Assembly (NCBI RefSeq): GCF_902859585.1
Contig: NZ_CADIJM010000009.1
Location: 124,001-188,000, forward strand
Direction of reading: 5' to 3'
DNA from: Achromobacter animicus
GTDB taxonomy: Bacteria > Pseudomonadota > Gammaproteobacteria > Burkholderiales > Burkholderiaceae_B
Length of the DNA stretch: 64,000 bases
Under the pieces are notes generated by a model. It worked only from the letters and a program-made list of their open reading frames with translations, was not told the origin of the DNA and did not search any database. A program made the position numbers and the translations under genes. Below, piece by piece: positions 40,397 to 49,180 of the stretch; position 1 is the stretch's first letter, and every line of letters starts with the position of its first letter.

Positions 40397-41181
40397 TGCC
40401 CCTTGAACTGCGGTTCACGCTTGCCAAGGAACGCGGCGACGCCTTCGGCGTAGTCCGCGCTTTGGCCCAGTTCGCGCATCATGTCGCGTTCCAGGTCGAG
40501 CTGCGTGGACAGGTCATTGCCCAAACTGGCCTGCAGCGCGCGCTTGGTGAACGCCAGGCCCTTGGTGGGCGCGGCCGCGAAGTGCGTGGCCAGGCGGTCC
40601 AGCGTGGCATCGAATTCCTCGTCCGCCACGCACTGCCAGATCAGGCCCCACTCTTCTGCCTGCTTGGCGCTGAGCTTGTCGCCCAGCATCGCCAGGCCCA
40701 TGGCCCGCGCGCGGCCCACCAGACGCGGCAGCACGAACGTGCCGCCCGTGTCGGGGATGAGGCCCAGGCGGCAGAACGACTGGATGAAGCTGGCCGAGGC
40801 CTTGGCGATGACGATGTCGCCCGCGAAGGCCAGATTGGCGCCCGCGCCTGCCGCGACGCCATTGACGCCCACCACGACGGGCATGGGCAAGGCGTTGAGG
40901 CGGCGCACCAGCGGGCCATAGAACTTGTCGACGGTCTCACCCAGGTCGGGCGGCGTGCCGTCCGGTGCGGGCTTGCGCTCGCTCAGGTCCTGGCCGGCGC
41001 AGAAGCCGCGGCCCGCGCCGGTCAGCACCAGCACGCGCGCGCCTTCGGTTTCGACGCGGGTCAGCGCGTCGGCCACTTCGGCGTGCATGTTGGCCGTGAA
41101 GCTGTTCAGCTTGTCCGGGCGGTTCAGCGTCAGGCGCGCAACGCCGCCGGACAGGTCGAATTGAATATCCTGATAGCTCAT
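40393..41181 (-). CDS. paaG: Ring-1,2-epoxyphenylacetyl-CoA isomerase PaaG
   Basis: A 262-residue enoyl-CoA hydratase/isomerase family enzyme. It converts the ring epoxide to oxepin-CoA and also isomerises a later enoyl-CoA. Crotonase signatures are GFCAGQDLSER, NGVAAGAGANLAFAGDIVI and LGLIPDTGGTFVLPRLVG, the last with the Asp used by PaaG-type isomerases. It lies between paaN and paaI and is coupled to paaI. Confidence 0.95.
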   Translation of the reverse strand: MSYQDIQFDLSGGVARLTLNRPDKLNSFTANMHAEVADALTRVETEGARVLVLTGAGRGFCAGQDLSERKPAPDGTPPDLGETVDKFYGPLVRRLNALPMPVVVGVNGVAAGAGANLAFAGDIVIAKASASFIQSFCRLGLIPDTGGTFVLPRLVGRARAMGLAMLGDKLSAKQAEEWGLIWQCVADEEFDATLDRLATHFAAAPTKGLAFTKRALQASLGNDLSTQLDLERDMMRELGQSADYAEGVAAFLGKREPQFKGQ

Positions 41182-41196
41182 CTGCGATCGCCCGGC

Positions 41197-42861
41197 TTAG
41201 ATGTGACGGCGGGTTTGCACCACGCGGAAGCGGTTCGAGACAAACGCCGTGTCCGACAGCGCGGCGTTGGCCGCCGGATTGGCGCCGGTGCCGTGGAAGT
41301 CGCTGAAGGCGGCGGTCTGGTTGACGAACACCGCGCCCGTCAGGTTCAGCGAAAGCGACACGCCCGAGACTTCGGCGGCGTCCTGCACCTGCTCGGCCAC
41401 GCGATCATCCGTCGTGTAGGCCGACAGCGACAGCGCGCCGTGCTTGATGACGCTGTCGCGCGCCAGCTGGATGCTGTGAGCGGTGGAATCCGTGGCGACG
41501 ACAAACGCGATGGGGCCGAACCACTCTTGGCCCAGCGCCGCATTGCCGGCCTCGGTGCGCAGCAGCAGCGGCGTGCGCACGCGGGCGTTTTCGAACTGGG
41601 GATGCGCCAGCGTCTTGCTGTCCGCCACAACGGGCAGACCCAGCGCGCGAGCCTTCTCGATGCGTTCGACGATGCCTTCGTTCTGGATGGCGCCCGTCAG
41701 CTCGACGGCCTTGGCGGCGTCGGCGCCCACCTTTTCCAGCGCCACGCCCAGCGCGGCGGCCACGTCGTCGAAGCTGACACGGCCTTCCGGCGTGTTGATG
41801 CCGTCGCGCGGCACGTAGATGTTCTGCGGCGCGGTGCACATCTGGCCGGAATACAGGGCCAGCGAGAACGCCAGGTTGCGGGCCACGCCCTTCAGGTCGT
41901 TCGTCGAATCGATGATGACCTGGTTCACGCCGGCCTTCTCGGTGTAGACCTGAGCCTGGCGCGCATTGTTTTCGAGCCAGTCGCCGTTGGCGGTGCTGCC
42001 GGTGAAGTCAACGATCTTGACGGCCGGGTCCAGCGCCAGCTTCTGCGCAGTGTCGTCACCTGCCTCGTGCGCGGCCAGTTGCACGACGTCGGGATCGAAG
42101 CCCGCTTCCTGCAGCACTTCGCGCGCCACCTTCACGGTGATGGCCAGCGGCAGGATCGCGCCCGGGTGCGGCTTGACGATGACGGTGTTGCCCGTCGCCA
42201 GGCTGGCGAAGAGGCCCGGGTAGCCGTTCCACGTCGGGAAGGTCGAGCAGCCGATCACCAGCGCGACGCCGCGCGGCACGACGGTGAACTGCTTTTCCAT
42301 GCGAATGGGATCGTTCTTGCCCTGCGGCTTTTCCCAGACGGCGATGCCCGGGATGCGCGACATTTCCTGCCAGGCGTAGGTCACGGCTTCAAAGCCGCGG
42401 TCCTGCGCGTGCGGGCCACCGGCCTGGAAGGCCATCATGAAGCCCTGGCCCGTGGTGTGCTGGACCGCGTAGGCGATCTGGAAGCTGAGCTTGTTCAGGC
42501 GCGCCAGGATTTCCAGCGACACGCCCACCCAGGCGTGGGGACCGGCGCGGCGCCAGTCTTCCAGCGCGCGTTTGGAGGCGGCGATCAGCTTGTCCGCCGG
42601 CACGCGGGGATACGTGATGCCCAGGTCGAAACCATAGGGAGATTTTTCGCCGCCCACGACGCCGTCGGCATCATGCAGGTTCAGCGGAAAGGGCTTGCCC
42701 TGAAGCGCTTCGAAGGCGGCGCGGCCTTCGTCGTTGGCGGTCTCGCCGTAGTTGCGCGGGCTGGGCGACTCGGCAAACGGGCTCCAGTAGCCGCGCAGCG
42801 CGGCGGCAGCCAGGGATTGTTCCAGCAGGGGCTGGTGACGTTCGAAGAATTTCTGGGACAC
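41197..42861 (-). CDS. paaN: Phenylacetate degradation protein PaaN (aldehyde dehydrogenase type)
   Basis: A 554-residue protein of the aldehyde dehydrogenase superfamily, matching the shorter PaaN type. The catalytic Cys is in LYSGQMCTAPQNIYVPRDG and the NAD-binding region contains VDFTGSTANGDW. It would oxidise the open-chain semialdehyde formed from oxepin-CoA. Unlike E. coli PaaZ (about 680 residues) it has no C-terminal MaoC-type hydratase domain, so the ring-opening hydrolase must be a separate protein that is not in this window. Confidence 0.93.
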   Translation of the reverse strand: MSQKFFERHQPLLEQSLAAAALRGYWSPFAESPSPRNYGETANDEGRAAFEALQGKPFPLNLHDADGVVGGEKSPYGFDLGITYPRVPADKLIAASKRALEDWRRAGPHAWVGVSLEILARLNKLSFQIAYAVQHTTGQGFMMAFQAGGPHAQDRGFEAVTYAWQEMSRIPGIAVWEKPQGKNDPIRMEKQFTVVPRGVALVIGCSTFPTWNGYPGLFASLATGNTVIVKPHPGAILPLAITVKVAREVLQEAGFDPDVVQLAAHEAGDDTAQKLALDPAVKIVDFTGSTANGDWLENNARQAQVYTEKAGVNQVIIDSTNDLKGVARNLAFSLALYSGQMCTAPQNIYVPRDGINTPEGRVSFDDVAAALGVALEKVGADAAKAVELTGAIQNEGIVERIEKARALGLPVVADSKTLAHPQFENARVRTPLLLRTEAGNAALGQEWFGPIAFVVATDSTAHSIQLARDSVIKHGALSLSAYTTDDRVAEQVQDAAEVSGVSLSLNLTGAVFVNQTAAFSDFHGTGANPAANAALSDTAFVSNRFRVVQTRRHI

Positions 42862-42908
42862 GCTCGTCTCTCCAATAAGTTTTGAATGCTTGCCTGGCGC
42901 GCGCCGGG

Positions 42909-43997
42909 TCAGGTTTCCTGGTCGAAGTCGATGACCAGCCGGTCGCTGACCGGGAAGCTCTGGCAGCTCAGGATGAACCCGCGCGCGACTTCATAATCTT
43001 CAAGGGCGAAGTTGGCGTCCATGTCCACCTCGCCTTCAATCACCTTGCAACGGCAGGTGGAACACACCCCGCCCTTGCACGAATACGGCAGTTCAATGCC
43101 CTGCGCCAGCGCCGAATCCAGCACGCTGTCCTTGTTCTTGTCGATGACGAACATGCGGCTGTGTCCGTCCTGCACCACGGTGACTTCGCACTGCCCCTTG
43201 CCGGGCGCCTGCGGGGCGTCCTGGCCGGTGCGCAGCGCGCGCGGGCCCTTGGGTGCGCCGAAGAGCTCGAACTTGATGTTCGACTTGGGGATGCCGCGCG
43301 CCTGCAACCGTTCGACCACGCTCTCGGTCATGGTCTGCGGACCGCACACAAAAGCGTAATCGATATCCTCGGGGCTCATCCAGGCCGACATCAGCTGGTC
43401 GACCTTGTCGCCATCCAGGCGGCCGTTGAAGAGCTCGATGTCCTGCGTTTCGCGGCTCATCACGTAGACCAGCGAAAAGCGGTCCATGTACAGGTTCTTC
43501 AGGTCCTCGATTTCCTCGCGAAACAGCACCGCGGACGACGCGCGGTTGCCGAAGAACAGCGTGAACTTGCTGCGCGGCTCGGTCGACAGCGCCGTCTTGA
43601 CCAGCGAAAACACGGGGGTGATGCCGCTGCCCACGGCAAACGCCACGTAGTGGCGCTGGTTCTCGGGCGAGAAGTCCACCGTGAAGTTGCCCGCCGGCGC
43701 CATGACCTCCAGGGTCTGGCCGGGCTGCAATTCGTGATTGGCCCAGCTCGAAAACACGCCCTCGTCGACCTTCTTGATCGCCACGCGCAAGAGCTTGTCG
43801 TGCGGCGCCGAACAGATCGAATACGAACGGCGCAGTTCTTCGCCATTGAGCTGGGTGCGCAGCGTCAGGTATTGGCCGGGCAGGAAGGCGAACTCGTTCG
43901 TCAGCGTGTCGGGCAGATCAAAGGTCACGACCACGGCATCGCGCGTATTGCGCGCCACGGACGCCACCTTCAAAGCATGGAATTGGTTCTGGCTCAT
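42909..43997 (-). CDS. paaE: Phenylacetyl-CoA 1,2-epoxidase reductase subunit PaaE
   Basis: A 362-residue reductase feeding electrons from NADPH to the PaaABC(D) oxygenase. The FAD domain has RRSYSICSA, the nucleotide-binding region YVAFAVGSGITPVFSLV, and the C-terminal plant-type [2Fe-2S] domain CKGGVCSTCRCKV with the fourth Cys in LSCQS. The ATG at 43997 gives the family start (MSQNQFHALKV); the longer frame is not supported. It follows paaD by 14 bp. Confidence 0.96.
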   Translation of the reverse strand: MSQNQFHALKVASVARNTRDAVVVTFDLPDTLTNEFAFLPGQYLTLRTQLNGEELRRSYSICSAPHDKLLRVAIKKVDEGVFSSWANHELQPGQTLEVMAPAGNFTVDFSPENQRHYVAFAVGSGITPVFSLVKTALSTEPRSKFTLFFGNRASSAVLFREEIEDLKNLYMDRFSLVYVMSRETQDIELFNGRLDGDKVDQLMSAWMSPEDIDYAFVCGPQTMTESVVERLQARGIPKSNIKFELFGAPKGPRALRTGQDAPQAPGKGQCEVTVVQDGHSRMFVIDKNKDSVLDSALAQGIELPYSCKGGVCSTCRCKVIEGEVDMDANFALEDYEVARGFILSCQSFPVSDRLVIDFDQET

Positions 43998-44011
43998 CTC
44001 GAAACCACTCT

Positions 44012-44518
44012 TTAGTGAGTCTTGAAATAATCGAAGGGCTCGCGGCACGAAACGCAGCGATACAGCGCCTTGCACGACGTCGACCCGAAATTGCTGACCA
44101 GCCGCGTGTCGCGCGAGCCGCAGCGCGGGCAGGCGATGGCCGGGGCCGCCGTGCGGCGGCTGATGCCCGAAATGTCGATGGCGCGTTCAGCGGGCGCGGC
44201 GATGCCGTAGCCCTTGAGCGCCTCGCGCCCTTTTTCGCTCATCCAGTCGGTCGTCCAGGCGGGCGCTAGACGCGTCTCCACCCGAACCTCGGACACGCCG
44301 TGGCGTTCGAGCGTCTGGCGGATGTCCTGCGTGATCTCGCGCATGGCCGGGCAGCCCGAATAGGTGGGCGTGATGACGACGACACAGGCGTCACCGTCCC
44401 ACGACACTTCACGCACCACGCCCAGGTCCACCACGGACAGCACGGGGATCTCGGGGTCCGGGACCTCCTGCAGCCAGGCAAAGACCTGGTCGGCGGAAAT
44501 GGGCGCCAGCGCGTTCAC
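44012..44518 (-). CDS. paaD: Phenylacetate degradation protein PaaD
   Basis: A 168-residue MIP18-family protein needed for assembly of the phenylacetyl-CoA epoxidase metal/Fe-S centres. The DUF59 core EVPDPEIPVLSVVDLGVVRE is N-terminal. A C-terminal zinc-ribbon-like set follows (CPRCGSRDTRL then SCKALYRCVSC). The start is a GTG that overlaps the paaC stop (GTGA), giving translational coupling. Confidence 0.94.
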   Translation of the reverse strand: MNALAPISADQVFAWLQEVPDPEIPVLSVVDLGVVREVSWDGDACVVVITPTYSGCPAMREITQDIRQTLERHGVSEVRVETRLAPAWTTDWMSEKGREALKGYGIAAPAERAIDISGISRRTAAPAIACPRCGSRDTRLVSNFGSTSCKALYRCVSCREPFDYFKTH

Positions 44519-45279
44519 CACGTGGCTCCCGGGTAGGCGCGGTGCAGATGCTGCATCTCGGCCAGCACGTAGCCCAGCGCCTCGGTGTGCTTGCCCTGGC
44601 GGCCGCCGCGATGCGCGGCGTGGTTGGCGGCGGCTTCGTCGGGAACGGTCAGGGTGGCTTCTTCCAGCACTTCCCGCACGTGCGCAAGCCACGGCTGGCG
44701 CAGCGCAGACAGGGCACAGCCGATACCGCGCGCCGCGACGTCCTGGTCGATGGCGTCGTCGGTGAAGAGCTCGCCCGTGAAACGCCAGGCGTCATCGATA
44801 GCGGCCTGCATCTTGGCGTGGCTTTCCGCCGTGCCATCGCCCAGGCGCACCACCATGTCCGAGGAGCGGCGCACGTGATAGGTCACTTCCTTGAGCGACT
44901 TGGCCGCGATGGCCGCGACGCGCTCATCCGTGGACGCCTCCAGGCGCTGCAGCAGGAAGTAGTGCCAGACGTCGAACAGGAACTGCCGCGCCATCGTGTC
45001 GGCGTAGTTACCGTTGTCGCGCTCGACCAGCAGCGCGTTGCGGAACTCGTGCGCGTCGCGCAGATAGGCCAGCGCGTCCTCGTCGCGGCCCGCGCCTTCG
45101 ACCTCGCCGGCCAGCGTCAGCCACATGCGGGCCTGGCCCAGCAGGTCGAGCGCGGTATTGGTCAGCGCCAGGTCCTCTTCCAGGATGGGACCGTGGCCCG
45201 TCCAGGCGCCCAGCCGCTGCGACAGGATGAGCGACGTGTCGCCCAGGCGCAGCAGGTATTCAAACAATGCTTTGTCCAT
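44515..45279 (-). CDS. paaC: Phenylacetyl-CoA epoxidase structural subunit PaaC
   Basis: A 254-residue helical ferritin-like subunit forming the heterodimer core with PaaA but lacking a full diiron site. MDKALFEYLLRLGDTSLILSQRL, then EDLALTNTALDLLGQAR and RQFLFDVWHYFLLQRL are typical. The ATG at 45279 has GGGGGAG just upstream and gives the family N-terminus. It follows paaB by 16 bp and overlaps paaD. Confidence 0.96.
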   Translation of the reverse strand: MDKALFEYLLRLGDTSLILSQRLGAWTGHGPILEEDLALTNTALDLLGQARMWLTLAGEVEGAGRDEDALAYLRDAHEFRNALLVERDNGNYADTMARQFLFDVWHYFLLQRLEASTDERVAAIAAKSLKEVTYHVRRSSDMVVRLGDGTAESHAKMQAAIDDAWRFTGELFTDDAIDQDVAARGIGCALSALRQPWLAHVREVLEEATLTVPDEAAANHAAHRGGRQGKHTEALGYVLAEMQHLHRAYPGATW

Positions 45280-45295
45280 GTCTCCCCCACCCGCC

Positions 45296-45580
45296 TTACA
45301 TGTGCTTGATTTCTTCGGGCATCGGGAAGAAGGTCGGATGCCGGTAGACCTTGCTGTTGGCCGGCTCGAACAGCGGATCCTTGTCGCCCGGGCTGCTGGC
45401 CGAAATATCCGACGCACGCACCACCCAGATGCTCAGACCCTCGTTGCGGCGCGTGTACACGTCGCGGGCGTGATTGATCGCCATTTCCGCATCCGGCGCG
45501 TGCAGGCTGCCCACGTGCTTGTGCGCCAGGCCGTGCTGGCTGCGGATGAAGACTTCCCACAGAGGCCAGTCTTTGCTCAT
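45296..45580 (-). CDS. paaB: Phenylacetyl-CoA epoxidase subunit PaaB
   Basis: A 94-residue small subunit of the multicomponent oxygenase, required for complex formation. It starts WPLWEVFIRSQHGLAHKHVGS and contains LHAPDAEMAINHARDVYTRR, characteristic of PaaB. Length is normal. It is separated from paaA by 188 bp that contains a GC-rich repeat. Confidence 0.96.
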   Translation of the reverse strand: MSKDWPLWEVFIRSQHGLAHKHVGSLHAPDAEMAINHARDVYTRRNEGLSIWVVRASDISASSPGDKDPLFEPANSKVYRHPTFFPMPEEIKHM

Positions 45581-45689
45581 GATGGATTTCCTCTAGTGCC
45601 GGGTGCGCATTGCACGGCCGGTCTGCAATAAATAAAAAGAAGGTGTCCAGAAAGTCACGCATCCCGAAGCGCCAGCGAGGGCCAGCGGG

Positions 45690-45768
45690 GCCGCGCGGAT
45701 CCGGGCTCCGCCGGTCCGCTGCGGCGCCCCCCTGGGGGGGGAAGCGCGCAGCGCTCCGGGGGGGGACC
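45690..45768. repeat. GC-rich palindromic element between paaA and paaB
   Basis: CGCCCCCCTGGGGGGGGAAGCG and following sequence contain C6/G8 runs that can pair, plus a GCGCGCAGCGC palindrome. It resembles the element after the Na/Pi gene at 4.29 kb. It breaks the otherwise tight spacing of the paa genes and might partly reduce readthrough after paaA. Confidence 0.5.
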
Positions 45769-46758
45769 TCAAGCGGCTTTACGGGCAGACTGCTTGTCGG
45801 CGTAGGCGACTAGCGCGTCGCGCACCCAGGCCCCGTCCTCATGCGCCTTCACGCGCGCGGCAAGCCGTTCGCGGTTGCACGGACCATTGCCCTTGAGCAC
45901 GGCGTAGAACTCCGTCCAGTCGATTTCGCCGAAGTCGTAGTGACCGCGCTCCGCGTTCCACTTCAGATCGGGGTCCGGCACGGTCAGGCCCAGGTACTCG
46001 GCCTGCGGCACGGTCTGGTCCACCATCTTCTGGCGCAGTTCGTCGTTGGAAAAGAGCTTGATCTTCCAGGCCATCGACTGGGCGCTGTTGGGCGAATCCG
46101 CATCCGACGGACCGAACATCATCAGCGCGGGCCACCACCAGCGGTTGAGCGAGTCCTGCACCATCGCCTTCTGTTCGGGCGTGCCGTGCAGGCACATCTG
46201 CATGAGCAGGTCGTAACCCTGGCGCTGATGGAAGGACTCTTCCTTACAGACGCGCACCATGGCGCGCGCATACGGGCCGTAGGAACAGCGGCACAGCGGG
46301 ATCTGGTTGATGATCGCCGAGCCGTCGACCAGCCAGCCGATCATGCCGATGTCGGCCCAGCTCAGCGTGGGGTAATTGAAGATGCTGGAGTACTTGGCGC
46401 GGCCGGCGTGCAGGTCGTCGATCAGGTCGTCGCGCGACACGCCGAGGGTTTCGGCGGCGCTGTACAGATAGAGCCCGTGGCCCGCCTCGTCCTGCACCTT
46501 GGCCAGAAGGATGGCCTTGCGCTTGAGGGACGGCGCGCGGGTGATCCAGTTGCCTTCCGGCAGCATGCCCACGATTTCCGAGTGCGCGTGCTGCGAAATC
46601 TGCCGCACCAGCGTCTTGCGGTAGGCCTCGGGCATCCAGTCCTTGGCCTCGATGCGGACGCCGTCGTCGATGCGCCGCTGGAACGTCTGTTCCAGGCCTT
46701 CAAGCTGGTCCGCGGTCTTGACCTGCTTGACGCCGGTTTCGACGAGTTGAGCGTACAT
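45769..46758 (-). CDS. paaA: Phenylacetyl-CoA epoxidase catalytic subunit PaaA
   Basis: A 329-residue diiron oxygenase subunit that forms the ring 1,2-epoxide of phenylacetyl-CoA. The diiron ligands are visible in [20 protein letters not shown] (ExxH type) and [14 protein letters not shown] (second ExxH). The ATG at 46758 has AAGGAG 7 nt upstream and gives the expected start. It is the first gene of the cluster and stands behind a near-consensus promoter. Confidence 0.97.
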   Translation of the reverse strand: MYAQLVETGVKQVKTADQLEGLEQTFQRRIDDGVRIEAKDWMPEAYRKTLVRQISQHAHSEIVGMLPEGNWITRAPSLKRKAILLAKVQDEAGHGLYLYSAAETLGVSRDDLIDDLHAGRAKYSSIFNYPTLSWADIGMIGWLVDGSAIINQIPLCRCSYGPYARAMVRVCKEESFHQRQGYDLLMQMCLHGTPEQKAMVQDSLNRWWWPALMMFGPSDADSPNSAQSMAWKIKLFSNDELRQKMVDQTVPQAEYLGLTVPDPDLKWNAERGHYDFGEIDWTEFYAVLKGNGPCNRERLAARVKAHEDGAWVRDALVAYADKQSARKAA

Positions 46759-46828
46759 AGTTGTCTCCTTGAGACGGTTTGCGAAAACGCAAAGCAAACG
46801 CTGCGCAGTGCCGTCATGTCATGGGACG

Positions 46829-46857
46829 ATTATTTAATACAAAAAAATCATTGTCAA
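46829..46857 (-). promoter_or_regulatory. paaA promoter
   Basis: On the minus strand TTGACA (46857-46852) and AATAAT (46834-46829) are separated by 17 bp: a near-consensus sigma-70 promoter facing the paa operon. Confidence 0.75.
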
Positions 46858-46866
46858 ACTCAAATC

Positions 46867-46891
46867 TGTATCACATTGGATTTATGTATCA
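46867..46891. promoter_or_regulatory. Candidate PaaX operator (direct repeat)
   Basis: TGTATCA occurs at 46867-46873 and again at 46885-46891, 18 bp apart start to start, just upstream of the paaA -35. The reverse strand reads TGATACA, similar to the TGATTC core described for PaaX sites in E. coli. Confidence 0.5.
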
Positions 46892-46930
46892 TATCCGGCA
46901 TCCCGATATCGGCCGTCCGCGGCCCTCCTC

Positions 46931-47860
46931 ATGGCAAACCCTCAGTCGACCCTGGAACGCGCTCTGTCCCGCTTATTGAAAAGCGATCCGCCCCGCGCGA
47001 AATCGCTCTGCGTCAGCGTGCTGGGCGATGCATTGGCCCCGCACGGCGGCGCCATCTGGCTGGGCAGCCTTATCGAGCTTCTGGCCCCGCTCGGGATCAA
47101 CGAACGCCTGCTGCGCACCAGCGTCTTTCGTCTGGTGGCGCAAAACTGGCTGCAATCCGAACGCCACGGCCGGCGCAGCCTCTACCTGATCTCCGAGCAG
47201 GGCTTGCGCCACACGTCGCACGCGTCGCAGCGCATTTATGTGGGCGGCGCCAAGGAATGGAACGGGGAATGGACGCTGGTCGCGCTGCCGCGCACAGGCA
47301 ACGGACTGGCAGAACGCGGCGAGCTGCGCCGCGAATTGACGTGGGAAGGCTTCGGCATGATCGCGCCGGGGCTGTTTGCGCATCCGCATACCGAGGCGCG
47401 CGCCGCGCACGACATTCTTGAAAAGCTGGGCATCCCGGACCGGGCACTGGTGCTGTCGGCCCGCGACCTGGCCGGCGCCGGCGGGCTGCCGATCGCCAGC
47501 CTGGCCACGCAATGCTGGAACCTGGACGACGTGGCCGAGCAATACCGCCAGTTCTCGCGCAACTTTGGCCCGTTGGAAAAGCTGCTGGACGAGGCGCCCT
47601 CGCCCGCCGAGGCGTTCACCGTCCGCGTCATGGTGCTGCACAACTGGCGCCGGATCGTGCTGCACGATCCGCAACTGCCTGCCCCCATGCTGCCCGACAA
47701 CTGGCCGGGCCACGCCGCGCGGGAATTGTGCGGACGGCTCTACTGGAAGGTGTTCGATCCCTCCGAAACCCACCTGAATGCCCTGGCCGGGCAGGACAAC
47801 GAACGCTACCGCCCCCTGTCGCCCGAAGTCGAATCGCGCTTTGGCGGCCGGCCAGCCTGA
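46931..47860 (+). CDS. paaX: PaaX family transcriptional regulator
   Basis: A 309-residue GntR-like repressor of phenylacetate genes, released by phenylacetyl-CoA. The N-terminal winged helix (about 20-95) reads CVSVLGDALAPHGGAIWLGS then LLRTSVFRLVAQNWL. The middle and C-terminal PaaX domains include WNGEWTLVALP and FTVRVMVLHNWRRIVLHDP. It is divergent from paaA, the classical layout. No clear Shine-Dalgarno precedes its ATG. A TetR-type PaaR is not present here. Confidence 0.95.
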   Translation: MANPQSTLERALSRLLKSDPPRAKSLCVSVLGDALAPHGGAIWLGSLIELLAPLGINERLLRTSVFRLVAQNWLQSERHGRRSLYLISEQGLRHTSHASQRIYVGGAKEWNGEWTLVALPRTGNGLAERGELRRELTWEGFGMIAPGLFAHPHTEARAAHDILEKLGIPDRALVLSARDLAGAGGLPIASLATQCWNLDDVAEQYRQFSRNFGPLEKLLDEAPSPAEAFTVRVMVLHNWRRIVLHDPQLPAPMLPDNWPGHAARELCGRLYWKVFDPSETHLNALAGQDNERYRPLSPEVESRFGGRPA

Positions 47861-47879
47861 CGGCCGGCGCGTTGCGGGC

Positions 47880-48521
47880 TTAGCGGCCCGGGCTGTCCTC
47901 GCCGGCCATGACGACGCCTAGCGTGTCGACGTGGCATTCTCCCGCCGTCTCGCGTCCTGCGCCGGCCAGCGTGAGTCCACGGCATGCCGCAATGAACGAC
48001 AACGTCCATCGCGCCCGGATCGGGCGGCCCAGCGCCACCCCGGTGTCGGCATCAATGCCGCTGGGCACATCCAGCGCCAGCACCGGAACCTGCCACGCAT
48101 TGACCGTGTCGATCAGGGATTGCCACGCGGCATCGAGCGGACGGTTCAAACCGATGCCGAACAGCCCGTCAATGACCAGCCCCTGAAACGGCCGGGTCGG
48201 CAACACGGCGTGCGTCCGGGGTGCTCCGCCCGCGGCCAGCCAGCGGCCCCAGGCGCGCGCTGCATCGGCAGGCAGCCTGTCTGGCCCCGAAGGCAGCACC
48301 ACGTGAACATCCAGGCCGCGCGCCAGCAATAGCGCAGCCGCTTCCAATGCGTCCCCGCCGTTATTGCCGGGCCCGGCCAGCGCCAGAATCGACGTGCCGG
48401 CCGGCGCCCGCGCCGCGACGAAGCCGGCCGCCGCCGCGCCGGCCAGCGGCATCAGCGCACGCCCCGTTGCCAGGGCGCGCTGTTCGGCTTGGCGGATCTG
48501 CGCGACGGAGTAGGACGGCAT
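47880..48521 (-). CDS. NAD(P)H-hydrate epimerase (YjeF N-terminal domain only)
   Basis: A 213-residue protein matching only the epimerase half of E. coli Nnr. Signatures are [28 protein letters not shown] and [13 protein letters not shown]. It interconverts R- and S-NAD(P)HX so that a separate dehydratase can repair them. The dehydratase domain is absent and no second gene for it is adjacent. It is convergent with paaX, with only 19 bp between stops. Confidence 0.88.
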   Translation of the reverse strand: MPSYSVAQIRQAEQRALATGRALMPLAGAAAAGFVAARAPAGTSILALAGPGNNGGDALEAAALLLARGLDVHVVLPSGPDRLPADAARAWGRWLAAGGAPRTHAVLPTRPFQGLVIDGLFGIGLNRPLDAAWQSLIDTVNAWQVPVLALDVPSGIDADTGVALGRPIRARWTLSFIAACRGLTLAGAGRETAGECHVDTLGVVMAGEDSPGR

Positions 48522-48573
48522 GACAGTCGGGTGCGGCCAAAGTCCGTGGGAACCGGGCGGTCCGCCGACGGTC

Positions 48574-49119
48574 TCAGACCTTCAGGAAATGCTCGCGGTA
48601 ATACTTGAGCTCGTCGATGGACTCGTAGATGTCGGCCAGCGCTTCGTGGCGGCTCTTTTTCTCGAATCCCTTGTAGACGGCGGGGGCCCAGCGGCGCGCC
48701 AGCTCCTTGAGTGTGCTGACGTCCAGGTTGCGGTAATGGAAGAACTGTTCCAGGCGCGGCATGTAGGCAAACATGAACCGGCGGTCCTGGCTGATGGTGT
48801 TGCCGCACATGGGCGATTTGCCCGCCGGCACATGCTGCGCAAGAAACGCCAACAGCGTATCCTCTGCCTCTGCCTCGGTCACCGTGGACGCCTTGACCTT
48901 GTCGATCAGCCCGCTCTTGCCGTGGGTCGACTTGTTCCAGTTGTCCATCGCGTCGAGCAGGCTGTCGGACTGGTGCACGACGATCACCGGACCTTCGGCC
49001 ACGACCGTCAGGTCGGGTTCGGTCACCACGACGGCGACTTCGATAATGCGTTCTTTCTCGGGGTCCAACCCCGTCATTTCCATGTCGAGCCAGATCAGGC
49101 GGTTTTCGTTCGCAGCCAT
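48574..49119 (-). CDS. orn: Oligoribonuclease
   Basis: A 181-residue DEDDh 3'-5' exoribonuclease that degrades di- to short oligoribonucleotides, including pGpG. The motifs are [12 protein letters not shown] (DxE), the Asp of SQDRRFMF and [10 protein letters not shown] (His and Asp). The ATG at 49119 gives the family start [10 protein letters not shown]. It is divergent from the M48 protease gene. Confidence 0.97.
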   Translation of the reverse strand: MAANENRLIWLDMEMTGLDPEKERIIEVAVVVTEPDLTVVAEGPVIVVHQSDSLLDAMDNWNKSTHGKSGLIDKVKASTVTEAEAEDTLLAFLAQHVPAGKSPMCGNTISQDRRFMFAYMPRLEQFFHYRNLDVSTLKELARRWAPAVYKGFEKKSRHEALADIYESIDELKYYREHFLKV

Positions 49120-49180
49120 ATAATTTGCCTTTAAAACGCGCGATTTTCGCACATCCCTTCTTGAGCAAAACGCTTTGCCC

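Noticed and set aside
40396-42885. 829-residue plus-strand frame opposite paaG and paaN
   Set aside because: An antisense shadow of two well-supported enzymes; no recognisable domain.
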